A stretch of 64,000 bases of DNA from Heterotrichella gracilis (Eukaryota > Sar > Xanthophyceae > Tribonematales > Xanthonemataceae), in the NCBI GenBank assembly GCA_032358255.1, contig JAULBX010000002.1, forward strand, positions 496,001 through 560,000, written 5' to 3'. The translations under genes and the position numbers were made by a program. The notes under the pieces are model-generated. The model had not been told where the DNA came from. It did not search any database and worked only from the letters and a program-made list of their open reading frames with translations. Every line of letters begins with the position of its first letter. Position 1 is the stretch's first letter. Of this stretch, positions 8,561 to 17,462 are shown one piece after another.

Positions 8561-9470
8561 TTGCCTGGTTATATTAGGTCCAACAGCCAGCGGCAAAACA
8601 AAACTCGCTTGTCAATTGGCTTACTATTTAAATGGCGATATCATTAGCGCCGATTCGCGGCAGGTATACAAACATTTAAATATTGGTACTGGTAAAGACC
8701 TTGAAGAATATGAGGTAAATGGTAAAAAAATAAATTATCATTTAATAGATATTGTAGAACCCGGTGAGCAATTTTATTTACATGACTTTGTGCGTGAGTT
8801 AAAAATTGCTTTTGACGGAATAATTTCAAAAAACAAATTACCGATTATTTGCGGCGGCACCGGTTTATATTTAGATGCATTGCAAAAGGATTTCAGCTTT
8901 ACGCAAATAAAAGAAAACCAAATATTGAGAAAAGAACTAGAAAGTTTCTCAAAAGAAGAATTGCAAAAAAAACTGACTGCTTTTAAAAATGAAAAACTCG
9001 AGAGCGTCGACTTAAATTCAAAAAAAAGATTAATTCGCGCTATTGAAATTGCCGAGCATTTAAAAAATAATAAAATTGAATTAATAAAGACCGAATTGCC
9101 TTACAAACCCTATTACATTGGTATTAAAATAGGTATTGAAGACAGAAAAGATAGTATCTACAAAAGGCTTATTCATCGTCTAAATAATGGCTTGATTGAA
9201 GAAGTCGAAGATCTTTTAAAAAAAGGCACCACACACGAGCGTTTGCAATTTTTGGGATTGGAATACAAATTCGTTTCAAATTTCTTACAAGAAAAAATTT
9301 CAAAAGATGAACTAATTATTCTGTTAAGCACCGCAATCAATCAATTCTCTAAAAGACAAATGACATGGTTTCGTAAAATGGAAAAAGAAGGTGTAGAAAT
9401 TAATTGGATAGACAGAAACGCAGACATTAAAAATGTTCTTGAAGATGTTGATCAAAAATTTAATCACTGA
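8550..9470 (+). CDS. miaA: tRNA dimethylallyltransferase
   Basis: A 306-residue enzyme that transfers a dimethylallyl group to N6 of A37 in tRNAs reading codons starting with U. The P-loop GPTASGKT is at residues 10-17, followed by DIISADSRQVYKHLNIGTGK and CGGTGLYLDAL, then the C-terminal RQMTWFRK motif. Length and order of motifs are normal. It overlaps the upstream gene by 11 bases and ends 7 bases inside the convergent lipoprotein gene. Confident. Confidence 0.96.
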   Translation: MKNNCLVILGPTASGKTKLACQLAYYLNGDIISADSRQVYKHLNIGTGKDLEEYEVNGKKINYHLIDIVEPGEQFYLHDFVRELKIAFDGIISKNKLPIICGGTGLYLDALQKDFSFTQIKENQILRKELESFSKEELQKKLTAFKNEKLESVDLNSKKRLIRAIEIAEHLKNNKIELIKTELPYKPYYIGIKIGIEDRKDSIYKRLIHRLNNGLIEEVEDLLKKGTTHERLQFLGLEYKFVSNFLQEKISKDELIILLSTAINQFSKRQMTWFRKMEKEGVEINWIDRNADIKNVLEDVDQKFNH

Positions 9471-10234
9471 TCTTGTTTTGGTTCGTCCTCCTTGCTTAAA
9501 ACCTCTTTTTTTGTGTCTACTATCTTAATCAAACCAGCAGTTGCTTCCAGCTTAAAAGTTGTTTTTTCTACTCCTACACCCGGCGTATCCATATCATCGC
9601 TGGTTACAATGGAAGCAATCTCTATTTTTCCGTCCGCAGCTATTTTAGCTTCAGTTTGCGTATTCATCATGGATGGCGGATCGCCGCCACCTGATATCTC
9701 GGCAATATTAAAAAGTGTGGCCTCGTTATTTTTATTTACAAATGTTCCTATTAATAATGTTCCGGAAAAGAATGGACAGGCTTCATAACTAGCGTTTGTA
9801 ATTCCCCAAACGAATAACTTATTATTCTCAGGTAAATTAATTAGTGCAACTTTATAGGCAATACAGGTTTTTGTCATACCTATATCTAGCTTTTCTAAAT
9901 ACGCTTTATAGCCACCGCTTTGTTTTAAAGAATCTATTTGCGCAAATTCATTTATATCATAAACTAATCCGTCGCCTAATTCTCCTTTTAAAAAATTCAC
10001 ACCTAATTGCCTTACCTGCTGATACGTAATTCTTTTATTTGTATCCAGTGTTTGAACAAATAGCGTATCAATTTTTATTGGAAGAGGCAGCAACCTAAAA
10101 CCCTCTTCTGACAACGGAAAAGTCGATGACACAACATTACTATCCGTTTTAGTAATACTTTCTACGATCTTTTGCTCATCGTTACCACATGAAGCAAAAA
10201 CCAAAACACAAAAAAGATAAATATAATTTTTCAT
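9464..10234 (-). CDS. Hypothetical lipoprotein
   Basis: A 256-residue protein with a short signal ending in lipobox FASC (Cys at residue 16) followed by GNDEQ, so it is likely lipidated and exported. The mature part has no membrane segment. Segments CPFFSGTLLIGTF and ISGGGDPPSMM suggest a small globular periplasmic domain. Family not recognised. It lies 4 bases downstream of the RlpA-like gene, with which it is probably co-transcribed, and its 3' end overlaps miaA tail to tail by 7 bases. Confidence 0.65.
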   Translation of the reverse strand: MKNYIYLFCVLVFASCGNDEQKIVESITKTDSNVVSSTFPLSEEGFRLLPLPIKIDTLFVQTLDTNKRITYQQVRQLGVNFLKGELGDGLVYDINEFAQIDSLKQSGGYKAYLEKLDIGMTKTCIAYKVALINLPENNKLFVWGITNASYEACPFFSGTLLIGTFVNKNNEATLFNIAEISGGGDPPSMMNTQTEAKIAADGKIEIASIVTSDDMDTPGVGVEKTTFKLEATAGLIKIVDTKKEVLSKEDEPKQDQ

Positions 10235-10238
10235 AGGG

Positions 10239-10610
10239 CTAAGGTAATGAATCTTTCAAAACTTCAATTCTTACTTTAGTTAAACCGCTTTTTACGAAAT
10301 TTAGTTGTTTCGCAGCACGCATGGTAACATCAATTTTACGCCTGGATGATCTGGGCAAACGATCGTTAACGGTCACAATTACCATGCTATCGTTTTTTAA
10401 ATTGGTGACCTTAACTTTTGTGCCAAATTTCAAGCTCTTATGCGCTGCGGTTAAACTATCGTGGCGAAATCTTTGTCCACTACTACATTTCCTTCCCTCA
10501 AACTTTTTGGCATAAAAACTGGCTGTTCCAGTCTCGGTTTTAGCTGAATCTATTTGCGAAAATCCACTCGCAAAACAGGTAAAAAAGAAAAATAGATAGA
10601 AATTCTTCAC
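10239..10610 (-). CDS. RlpA-like double-psi beta-barrel protein
   Basis: A 123-residue secreted protein: signal peptide of about 18 residues (to GFSQ), then a single RlpA/DPBB domain with GTASFYAKKFEGRKCSSG, LTAAHKSLKFGTKVKVTNL and VTVNDRLPRSSRRKIDVT, ending VRIEVL. RlpA proteins bind or cleave peptidoglycan denuded of stem peptides; no SPOR domain is present, so septal targeting is not implied. The conserved Asp in VNDR is present. First gene of a two-gene minus-strand unit. Confidence 0.88.
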   Translation of the reverse strand: MKNFYLFFFFTCFASGFSQIDSAKTETGTASFYAKKFEGRKCSSGQRFRHDSLTAAHKSLKFGTKVKVTNLKNDSMVIVTVNDRLPRSSRRKIDVTMRAAKQLNFVKSGLTKVRIEVLKDSLP

Positions 10611-10756
10611 TTTTCAATTTACAAAATTTTGGGCAGCTAAAAAACCAGAATTCTAATTTCATCGAAAAAAGTTCTAAAAGGTTGTGTATTGGACCTAAAT
10701 TTCACGCCCTGAAATGCCCGTTAATTCTACAAAAAGCAATTTATTTTAAAATTTAT

Positions 10757-10788
10757 TTGGAAGTATAAAAATAAATAGCTTAAATTTG
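10757..10788 (+). promoter_or_regulatory. Promoter of the sulfur/methionine block
   Basis: TTG (10757-10759), a 21-base spacer and TAAATTTG (10781-10788), a perfect TAnnTTTG -7 element, place the start of transcription near 10795, about 20 bases before the riboswitch P1 stem. Nothing else was seen in 10611-10756 apart from the divergent start of the RlpA-like gene. Confidence 0.75.
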
Positions 10789-10816
10789 TCGAAGATTAAA
10801 ACCACCCATTGTGTGT

Positions 10817-10950
10817 TTTAATTTATTAAGAAGTGGCGAGAGAATAGGCTCATTGACCCACTGGCAACCAACTAAAAGTTTCGGTAAAACGAAATTGGAA
10901 AACAGGTGCCAACTCCTACTCCGATGAAAAACGGAGAAAAATAAATTAAA
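10817..10950 (+). promoter_or_regulatory. SAM-I (S-box) riboswitch
   Basis: The aptamer is closed by a perfect 11-bp P1 stem: TTTAATTTATT (10817-10827) with AATAAATTAAA (10940-10950). Inside are AAGAAGTGG, the P2 closing strand CCACT, the conserved GGCAACC after P2, a P3 hairpin, GGTGCCAACTCC (from 10905), and a P4 hairpin CTCCG (10919-10923) with CGGAG (10932-10936). This order matches the S-box core, which binds S-adenosylmethionine. No intrinsic terminator follows; a small Cys/Met-rich ORF begins ten bases after P1, so control may act on translation of that ORF. Confidence 0.88.
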
Positions 10951-10960
10951 AAAAGAAAAA

Positions 10961-11080
10961 ATGAAACACACAAAATCAAAAAAACAAAACGACACTCAGT
11001 CAAAAGGATTTAATTCTAATCCCCTTTCTTCATTTTTAATGATGGCTTGTTGTATGTGCTGCTGTTGCTGCATGTGCTAA
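10961..11080 (+). CDS. Cys/Met-rich 39-residue leader-like peptide
   Basis: An ATG-started ORF directly after the SAM riboswitch. Its first 26 residues are polar and basic (MKHTKSKKQN...), and its last 13 residues are MMACCMCCCCCMC: eight Cys and four Met. Codons TGT and TGC are mixed. It ends 133 bases before the next gene. Position and composition suggest a stalling leader peptide that senses charged tRNA-Cys and perhaps tRNA-Met, in addition to the riboswitch. A metal-binding peptide is an alternative. The ORF is seen directly; its role is inferred. Confidence 0.65.
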   Translation: MKHTKSKKQNDTQSKGFNSNPLSSFLMMACCMCCCCCMC

Positions 11081-11083
11081 GCT

Positions 11084-11170
11084 AATTTTCCTCAAAAATT
11101 TTATTGGAAAATTTAACCTTGGCAATCCAGGGCGAATTTTGATGTATTCTACTATTTGGAATTTCACATC
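11084..11170 (+). promoter_or_regulatory. Stem-loops after the Cys/Met-rich ORF
   Basis: Three hairpins can form in series: AATTTTCC (11084-11091) with GGAAAATT (11106-11113); CCTTGG (11117-11122) with CCAGGG (11127-11132), one G-U pair, followed by AATTTTG; and GATGTATTC (11141-11149) with GAAT-TTC-ACATC (11159-11170), with a three-base bulge. None has a good T-run. They could be part of an attenuation or mRNA-stability element. Confidence 0.4.
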
Positions 11171-11212
11171 AGTTTCAATTACAAATTTATTAATCATTAA
11201 AAACAAGAAATC

Positions 11213-11452
11213 ATGAACAACAATAATAAACCAAAATATATAAGCGTACTAAACAGCATTAATTTACTTGGTGATGAAGAACACATAAACTTCTTAGCGG
11301 TGCAAGCTGAGTTTGGTATCGAGCAACGTGGCGGCGCGTTTCCTTCTAATATTATTCCGTCTCACATAAATCGTTTAGCAAATGACGTTAATTTTTTAAC
11401 GTCGCTAGAGAAAAAGCAATTGATCTTTTCCGGCAACATATTTAATAACTAA
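11213..11452 (+). CDS. Small hypothetical protein in the sulfur block
   Basis: A 79-residue protein, mostly helical by composition, with HINFLAVQAEFGIEQRGGAF and IPSHINRLANDVNFLTSLEK segments. No signal, membrane helix or Cys. Sixteen bases upstream of metX and therefore almost certainly co-transcribed under the SAM riboswitch. Family not recognised. The ATG follows AAGAAATC. Confidence 0.65.
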   Translation: MNNNNKPKYISVLNSINLLGDEEHINFLAVQAEFGIEQRGGAFPSNIIPSHINRLANDVNFLTSLEKKQLIFSGNIFNN

Positions 11453-11468
11453 AAAATATTCAGGAAAA

Positions 11469-12533
11469 ATGAGCTTATCAACGTTTACATATTCAAAACG
11501 ATTCCAGTTAGAAAGTGGGCAATCACTTCCGGGAATCGACATCGCTTACCAAACATTCGGCACCTTAAATAAAGAACGCAACAATGTTATTTGGGTAGCG
11601 CACGCACTTACAGCAAACAGTAATGTGTTTGATTGGTGGAAAGGTTTGTTCGGCGAGAACGATCTTTACAATCCTAAAGACTATTTTATCGTATGCGCAA
11701 ATAATTTAGGTTCTTGCTATGGTACAACCGGCCCTCTAAGCATCAATAACGAAACTAAAGAAGCCTGGTTCAATTATTTTCCACAAATAACGATCAAAGA
11801 CATTGTCGCTTCACTTGAACTTTTAAAAGATCATTTACGCATTGACAAAATCCATACGTTAATTGGTGGTTCGCAAGGCGGACAAATTGCAATGGAATGG
11901 GCTTTACAAAATAAAGACCTTGTTGAGAATTTAATTCTGATAGCTACCAACGCACAACATTCGCCATGGGGTATTGCCTTCAACGAATCACAGCGTTTGG
12001 CAATAAAAGCTGACAGAACTTACTATTCAAATACCATTGACGCCGCTAAAAAAGGACTTTCTGCAGCGAGAAGTATTGCGCTTTTAAGTTACAGAGGTTA
12101 TGCAACCTATGATGAAACACAAAAAGATGAAAACTATAATAAAACTAATAATTATGCGTCGGCTTCTTACCAACGCTACCAGGGTGAAAAATTAGTGAAC
12201 CGTTTTAATGCCTACTCATATGTTAGACTATTAGATGCAATGGATAGCCACAATGTAGCGCGCAAACGGGCCGAAACAAAAGAACAGGCTTTAAAACAAA
12301 TTAAAGCTAATACTTTGGTAATAGGATTAACAACAGATATTCTGTTTCCTTTGACCGAACAAAAATTTTTGGCTAAAAATATTAAGAATGCAGTGTACTC
12401 AGAAATTGATTCAACTTTTGGTCACGATGGTTTTTTAATTGAAACAGAAAAACTGACAAAAGTAATTTCGGGTTATTACGCGAATGAAAAAATAAAAAAA
12501 GACAAACTTAATTTACAAAAAACTAATAACTAG
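11469..12533 (+). CDS. metX: Homoserine O-acetyltransferase
   Basis: A 354-residue alpha/beta-hydrolase acyltransferase that activates homoserine for methionine synthesis. Landmarks: AYQTFGTLN, WVAHALTAN, the nucleophile elbow GGSQGG with Ser135, and the C-terminal FPLTEQ and FGHDGFLIE segments supplying the catalytic Asp and His. The preceding SAM riboswitch and the downstream hom and metZ fit the transsulfhydration route. Acetyl rather than succinyl specificity is inferred from family membership. Confidence 0.92.
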   Translation: MSLSTFTYSKRFQLESGQSLPGIDIAYQTFGTLNKERNNVIWVAHALTANSNVFDWWKGLFGENDLYNPKDYFIVCANNLGSCYGTTGPLSINNETKEAWFNYFPQITIKDIVASLELLKDHLRIDKIHTLIGGSQGGQIAMEWALQNKDLVENLILIATNAQHSPWGIAFNESQRLAIKADRTYYSNTIDAAKKGLSAARSIALLSYRGYATYDETQKDENYNKTNNYASASYQRYQGEKLVNRFNAYSYVRLLDAMDSHNVARKRAETKEQALKQIKANTLVIGLTTDILFPLTEQKFLAKNIKNAVYSEIDSTFGHDGFLIETEKLTKVISGYYANEKIKKDKLNLQKTNN

Positions 12534-12538
12534 AAACT

Positions 12539-13792
12539 ATGGCAAAGAAATTAAAAATAGGTTTATTCGGATTTGGCTGTGTTGGTCAGGGCTTATATTA
12601 TGTATTAAATAATAGTACAGGCTTTAAAGCAGACATTGTAAAAATTGCGGTTAAGGATAAAACCAAAGAACGCAGTGTTTCAAAAGAGCTTATCACTTTT
12701 GATAAATACGAGATCTTAAATAATCCGGAGATCGATGTGATCGTTGAACTGATTGATGATGCTGAAGAAGCATTTAATATTGTAAGCGAAGCATTAAAAA
12801 AAGGAAAACATGTAGTTACCGCTAATAAAAAATTATTGGCGCTGCACCTCGAAGAATTATATAAGCTGCAGCAGGAAAATAATGTCTCATTATTATACGA
12901 AGCATCGGCAGGCGGAAGCATTCCAATTATTAGAACTTTAGAAGAGTATTTTGATAATGAAGAACTGGAAAAAGTTTCAGGGATCTTTAATGGAACAACC
13001 AATTACATTTTATCAAAAACCATTAGCGAAAAATTATCCTATGCTACCGCTTTAAAACAAGCTCAGGAGCAAGGTTTTGCAGAAACAGATCCTACAAACG
13101 ACGTGGAAGGTTTTGATCCAAAATATAAATCCGTAATAATTGCATTGCACGCTTTTGGGTTAATCATTAAACCGGAAGAGATCCTGAATATTGGTATTAC
13201 TACGTTACACAATAACGATATTAAATATGCTTCAGAAAAAGGCTATAAAATAAAATTAACACCGGTTATTCAACGCTTAGAAGGCGATAAGGTTAGTGTT
13301 TTAGTAGCACCGCGTTTTGTAAAAGATACAAATCAATTATTTAATGTTGAAAATGAATTTAATGGAGTAATTGTAGAAGGTAAATTCTCAGGCGAACAAT
13401 TTTTGCAAGGAAAAGGCGCGGGCAGCTATCCGACGGGTGCTGCGGTACTATCTGATATTTCAGCCTTATCACATGGTTACAAGTATGAATACAAAAAGCA
13501 TGTTCAAAAACACGCGTCTAATTTTACAAACGATGTTCTCGTAAATGTTTACTTCCGTTATAATTCAATCATTGACCTTAACAAATTTGAATTTGATGAG
13601 ATCACCGAAAAATATAACGGAACAGATTATAATTATATTATCGGGAAAGTTAACCTGCAAACCTTATTAAAAAACCGTGATTATATTTTAAAAAATAATT
13701 TATTCATTTCGCTTGTAAACGATACAGTAACCTTAAAAGAAAAAAAGAAAAGTTCTATTTTAAATAAAGAAAAACAATTGATCAACAATTAA
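12539..13792 (+). CDS. hom: Homoserine dehydrogenase
   Basis: A 417-residue NAD(P)-dependent enzyme reducing aspartate semialdehyde to homoserine, the substrate of MetX. The N-terminal Rossmann motif GLFGFGCVGQGLY, the VVTANKKLLA segment, EASAGGSIPIIRTLEEY and GIFNGTTNYILSK, and the catalytic-domain EGFDPKYKSVI are typical. The C-terminal 90 residues do not show a clear ACT domain, so threonine feedback control may be missing. Five bases separate it from metX. Confidence 0.9.
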   Translation: MAKKLKIGLFGFGCVGQGLYYVLNNSTGFKADIVKIAVKDKTKERSVSKELITFDKYEILNNPEIDVIVELIDDAEEAFNIVSEALKKGKHVVTANKKLLALHLEELYKLQQENNVSLLYEASAGGSIPIIRTLEEYFDNEELEKVSGIFNGTTNYILSKTISEKLSYATALKQAQEQGFAETDPTNDVEGFDPKYKSVIIALHAFGLIIKPEEILNIGITTLHNNDIKYASEKGYKIKLTPVIQRLEGDKVSVLVAPRFVKDTNQLFNVENEFNGVIVEGKFSGEQFLQGKGAGSYPTGAAVLSDISALSHGYKYEYKKHVQKHASNFTNDVLVNVYFRYNSIIDLNKFEFDEITEKYNGTDYNYIIGKVNLQTLLKNRDYILKNNLFISLVNDTVTLKEKKKSSILNKEKQLINN

Positions 13793-13805
13793 AAAATAAA
13801 GAATC

Positions 13806-14441
13806 ATGTCAATTAGATTAGGAGATAGCGCACCCGACTTTGTAGCAGAGTCAAGCGAAGGAAAAATAAATTTTTACGAATTTCTAGGAAATAGCTGGGG
13901 GATCTTGTTTTCTCACCCTGCAGATTTTACGCCGGTTTGCACCACCGAATTAGGAACAGTTGCTAAATTAAAATCCGAATTCGATAAACGTAATGTAAAA
14001 GTAATTGCATTAAGTGTAGACCCTGTTGAATCACATTTAAAATGGATAAATGATATCAATGAAACGCAAAATACAAAAGTAAATTATCCCATTATTGCTG
14101 ACCCTATATTTGAAGTGTCAAAATTATACGGTTTTGTTCATCCGAATGCGTCGGATAAATTTACTGTAAGATCAGTTGTCATAATTGATCCAGCTAAGAA
14201 AGTAAAATTACTAATTACTTATCCGGCATCCACCGGAAGAAATTTTGATGAGATATTACGTGTAATAGATTCCTTGCAATTAACTGCTGATTATAGCGTA
14301 GCGACGCCTGCCAATTGGAAACAGGGGGAAGATGTTGTTGTAATACCTTCTATTAAAACCGAAGACATTCCAGCTAAATTTCCAAAAGGATTTAAAGAGA
14401 TAAAACCGTATTTAAGAACAACGCCACAACCAAATATTTGA
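13806..14441 (+). CDS. 1-Cys peroxiredoxin (Prx6-like)
   Basis: A 211-residue AhpC/TSA-fold peroxidase. The peroxidatic Cys45 lies in HPADFTPVCTTELG, the Prx6/1-Cys signature, and it is the only cysteine in the protein, so no resolving Cys exists. The C-terminal extension (residues 160-211) is that of the Prx6 group. It lies between hom and an aldo/keto reductase in the sulfur block; it probably removes peroxide or hydrosulfide-derived oxidants produced during sulfur assimilation, which is inference. Confidence 0.9.
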   Translation: MSIRLGDSAPDFVAESSEGKINFYEFLGNSWGILFSHPADFTPVCTTELGTVAKLKSEFDKRNVKVIALSVDPVESHLKWINDINETQNTKVNYPIIADPIFEVSKLYGFVHPNASDKFTVRSVVIIDPAKKVKLLITYPASTGRNFDEILRVIDSLQLTADYSVATPANWKQGEDVVVIPSIKTEDIPAKFPKGFKEIKPYLRTTPQPNI

Positions 14442-14444
14442 GCC

Positions 14445-15323
14445 ATGGAAAAAATCTATATAAGCGAATCTGGTCCCGAAGTATCGGCAGCTATTTACAG
14501 TTTCTGGAGATACAGCACGGCCTCATTGGCGAATCAAAAAAAGATAGAAGATATTGTTAATTACAATCTAGAGTTAGGTGTAAATACGTTTGACCATAGC
14601 GATAATTATTCCGATGGTAAAATAGAAGAACTTTTTGGTAAAGCCATCTCCTCGAGTTCTATAAAGCGTGAAGATGTAATCATTTCCACAAAAGCCGGCA
14701 TCCGGAAATTTTCCGGAAAAAACAAAAAGGCTGAGTTTTACGATCTGAGCGCAGAGCATATTACTAAAAGTGTAAATGATTCGTTAAAAAGATTAAAAAC
14801 AGATTATATTGATATTTTTTTACTGGAGCATTATGATCCGTTGTACAATGCAGAAGAAACAGCATCAGCATTGACCAAACTTTTAATAAACGGGAAAATA
14901 AAATTCATTGGTGTTTCCAATTTTAATGTATTTCAACATCGTTTATTGGCTTCTCATTTATCGCAGCCGATCATCACTAACCATCTTGAATTAAATCTTT
15001 TGCAAACTAACGCTATCGATGACGGTCGCCTGGATTTTATTAAGGAACAATACAGTAAACCGATGGCTTATGCGCCATTAGCAGGTGGAAGAATATTAAG
15101 CGGCAAAGATAAAAAAGCTGTCAAAGTTAGAAAAGCTTTAACCGAGGTAGCGAAAAAACATAATATTAATATTGAACAGGCTGCTGTTGCCTGGTTACAC
15201 AAGTTAGGCGCTTTGCCAATAATTGGTAGTCCGGATAAAAAACGTATTAAGAATGCAGCAACCGCTTACGCTGTAAAATTAAGTAACGAAGATTGGTATC
15301 ATTTATATAATGCTACAAAATAA
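14445..15323 (+). CDS. Aldo/keto reductase
   Basis: A 292-residue TIM-barrel oxidoreductase of the YdhF-like group. The active-site region NTFDHSDNYSDGKIEELFGKA carries Asp and Tyr, with Lys in IISTKAG and His in FLLEHYDPL, so the tetrad is complete. GVSNFN and the NADPH-binding PIIGSPDKKRI near residue 260 are present. Starts three bases after the peroxiredoxin stop and ends five before the sulfite reductase gene. Substrate unknown. Confidence 0.88.
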   Translation: MEKIYISESGPEVSAAIYSFWRYSTASLANQKKIEDIVNYNLELGVNTFDHSDNYSDGKIEELFGKAISSSSIKREDVIISTKAGIRKFSGKNKKAEFYDLSAEHITKSVNDSLKRLKTDYIDIFLLEHYDPLYNAEETASALTKLLINGKIKFIGVSNFNVFQHRLLASHLSQPIITNHLELNLLQTNAIDDGRLDFIKEQYSKPMAYAPLAGGRILSGKDKKAVKVRKALTEVAKKHNINIEQAAVAWLHKLGALPIIGSPDKKRIKNAATAYAVKLSNEDWYHLYNATK

Positions 15324-15328
15324 ACGTC

Positions 15329-17461
15329 ATGCAGAGTTTTAGAACGGAATTAGAAAACATAAACTCCTCTTCAAAGGTCCTGATCGAAAAAGATATTATC
15401 GATCTTGACAAAAAGATCCGTGCTTTTAAAGAAGGAAAGATCAATGAAGAAAAATTCAGGAGTTTGCGTTTGGCTCGTGGTGTGTATGGCCAGCGTCAGC
15501 AAGGTGTACAAATGATCCGCATTAAACTGCCCTTTGGTAAGTTAAGCGTGAAGCAATTATTGCGTATCGCAGATATTAGCGACGAATACTCAAACGGCAA
15601 TTTACATTTAACCACGCGCCAGGATATACAGATCCATCATGTAAGTTTAGATCGCACACCGGAGCTTTGGGCAAAACTTGAACAAGATGATATTACGTTG
15701 CGTGAAGCTTGTGGCAACACCGTTAGAAATATTACAGCTTCTCCGGAATCAGGAATAGACCCTAACGAATTGTTTGATGTTTCGCCATACGCTCATGCAT
15801 TGTTTACTTATTTTCTACGTAAACCTTTTTGCCAGGAAATGGGCAGGAAAATAAAAATGGCATTTTCGAACAACGAAAAAGATACTGCTTTTACTTACAT
15901 CCACGACCTTGGATTTATTCCAAAGATCGAGAATAATCAAAGAGGCTTTAAAGTTTTAATTGGTGGCGGACTTGGCGCGCAGCCATTTTTAGCGCAAACC
16001 GCTTTTGAATTCTTACATGAAGATAAATTAATTCCTTTTGTGGAAGCCACGTTGCGAGTATTTGATAGAAATGGTGAAAGGGCCAGTCGTCATAAAGCGC
16101 GGTTAAAATATTTGATAAATAAAATTGGTTTAGAAACCTTCTTAGAATTAACAAAGGAAGAAGAAAAAGCGTTACTAGTAAAAGAGTTTAAGATAGATAT
16201 CGAAAACAAAGAAACGAATACTATTTCGCGTGTTTCTCTTTTAAAAGAAAAACCGACAATTAATGAATTAGATTATATCAAATGGTTGAACACAAATACC
16301 TTTAAGCAAAAGCAAAAAGACCTTGTTGGCGTTTACATAAAAATTCAACTTGGAAATATTTCAAGTGAAGCCACAAGAAAATTTGCAAATGTCGTAAAAA
16401 AATATGCAGATGTTGAAGACATACGTATTACCATTAATCAAGGATTTTTATTACGCAATGTCGCACAAGTTGAATTACCATTCTTATTTAACGAACTTAA
16501 AAAAATTAATTTAGCAACACCGGGTTTTGATTCTGTTGGCGATATTACTGCTTGCCCCGGAACTGATACTTGTAATTTAGCAATTTCAAACAGTACACAT
16601 ATTTCTGTTGCGCTTGAGGAAGTTATTTATAGCGAATTTCCTGATCTGCTTTATAATCATGATATAAAAATTAAAATTAGCGGCTGTATGAATGCTTGCG
16701 GGCAACATGGCTTAGCACAAATAGGTTTTCACGGCAGTTCTTTTAAAGTTGGTACAACTGTTGTTCCTGCCCTTCAGGTTCTGTTGGGTGGGGGCACTGT
16801 TGGAAACGGCAAAGGAAGGATCTCAGATAAAATAATTAAAGTTGCCAGCAAACGTGGTCCGGATGTTTTACGTTCGTTATTCACTGATTTCGAAAAAAAC
16901 GCTGTTGAAGGTGAGTACTTCAACTCGTACTACGACAAAAAAGGTAAGGACTATTTTTATCAATTATTAAAACCGTTAGCAGATAATTCCACTTTAAAAA
17001 ATGAAGACTTCATTGATTGGGGGCAGGATGAAAAATTTGCAACAGCTATTGGTGTTGGAGAATGTGCCGGTGTTGTAATTGATCTTGTTGCTACATTGTT
17101 TTATGAAGCAGAAGAAAAATTAGCTTTTGCCGCCGAGGCATTTGAAGAAAAATCTTTCGGTGATAGTATTTATTATTCATACGCAGCCTTTATAAATGCT
17201 GCTAAAGCATTATTGCTCGATAGATCAATTCACGTAAATACGCAACACGGAGTAATCTCTGATTTTGATAAATTATTTGAAAAAGAAAAGCCATTTAGTT
17301 ACGACACCACTTTTAAAGACTTGGTATTACAAATAAACAAGCACGAACCTTCGGAATACTTTGCAGAATTATACTTTTCGCAAGCCGATCGCTTTGTAAA
17401 AGAAGTGAAACAGTTAAGAGCAAAGTATATCAAAGAAACTGAATTAGAAAAGGTATCATAA
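15329..17461 (+). CDS. Siroheme-[4Fe-4S] nitrite/sulfite reductase with C-terminal HEPN domain
   Basis: A 710-residue protein. Residues 40-540 form the duplicated ferredoxin-like and siroheme/Fe-S reductase core: GVYGQRQQGVQMIRIKLPFG, NLHLTTRQDIQIHHV, GNTVRNITASPESG, and the cluster ligands Cys409, Cys415, Cys453 and Cys457 in CPGTDTC and CMNAC. Residues about 565-700 form a HEPN-type helical domain. The context (cysDNH, siroheme enzymes) argues for sulfite as substrate. No CysJ-type flavoprotein is present; the FNR-like protein at 22862 may help supply electrons through ferredoxin. The role of HEPN is unknown. Confidence 0.92.
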   Translation: MQSFRTELENINSSSKVLIEKDIIDLDKKIRAFKEGKINEEKFRSLRLARGVYGQRQQGVQMIRIKLPFGKLSVKQLLRIADISDEYSNGNLHLTTRQDIQIHHVSLDRTPELWAKLEQDDITLREACGNTVRNITASPESGIDPNELFDVSPYAHALFTYFLRKPFCQEMGRKIKMAFSNNEKDTAFTYIHDLGFIPKIENNQRGFKVLIGGGLGAQPFLAQTAFEFLHEDKLIPFVEATLRVFDRNGERASRHKARLKYLINKIGLETFLELTKEEEKALLVKEFKIDIENKETNTISRVSLLKEKPTINELDYIKWLNTNTFKQKQKDLVGVYIKIQLGNISSEATRKFANVVKKYADVEDIRITINQGFLLRNVAQVELPFLFNELKKINLATPGFDSVGDITACPGTDTCNLAISNSTHISVALEEVIYSEFPDLLYNHDIKIKISGCMNACGQHGLAQIGFHGSSFKVGTTVVPALQVLLGGGTVGNGKGRISDKIIKVASKRGPDVLRSLFTDFEKNAVEGEYFNSYYDKKGKDYFYQLLKPLADNSTLKNEDFIDWGQDEKFATAIGVGECAGVVIDLVATLFYEAEEKLAFAAEAFEEKSFGDSIYYSYAAFINAAKALLLDRSIHVNTQHGVISDFDKLFEKEKPFSYDTTFKDLVLQINKHEPSEYFAELYFSQADRFVKEVKQLRAKYIKETELEKVS

Positions 17462-17462
17462 T

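Noticed and set aside
12598-13002. A 134-codon minus-strand open frame inside hom
   Set aside because: Serine/leucine-rich shadow of a well-supported enzyme gene; no promoter or recognisable domain.
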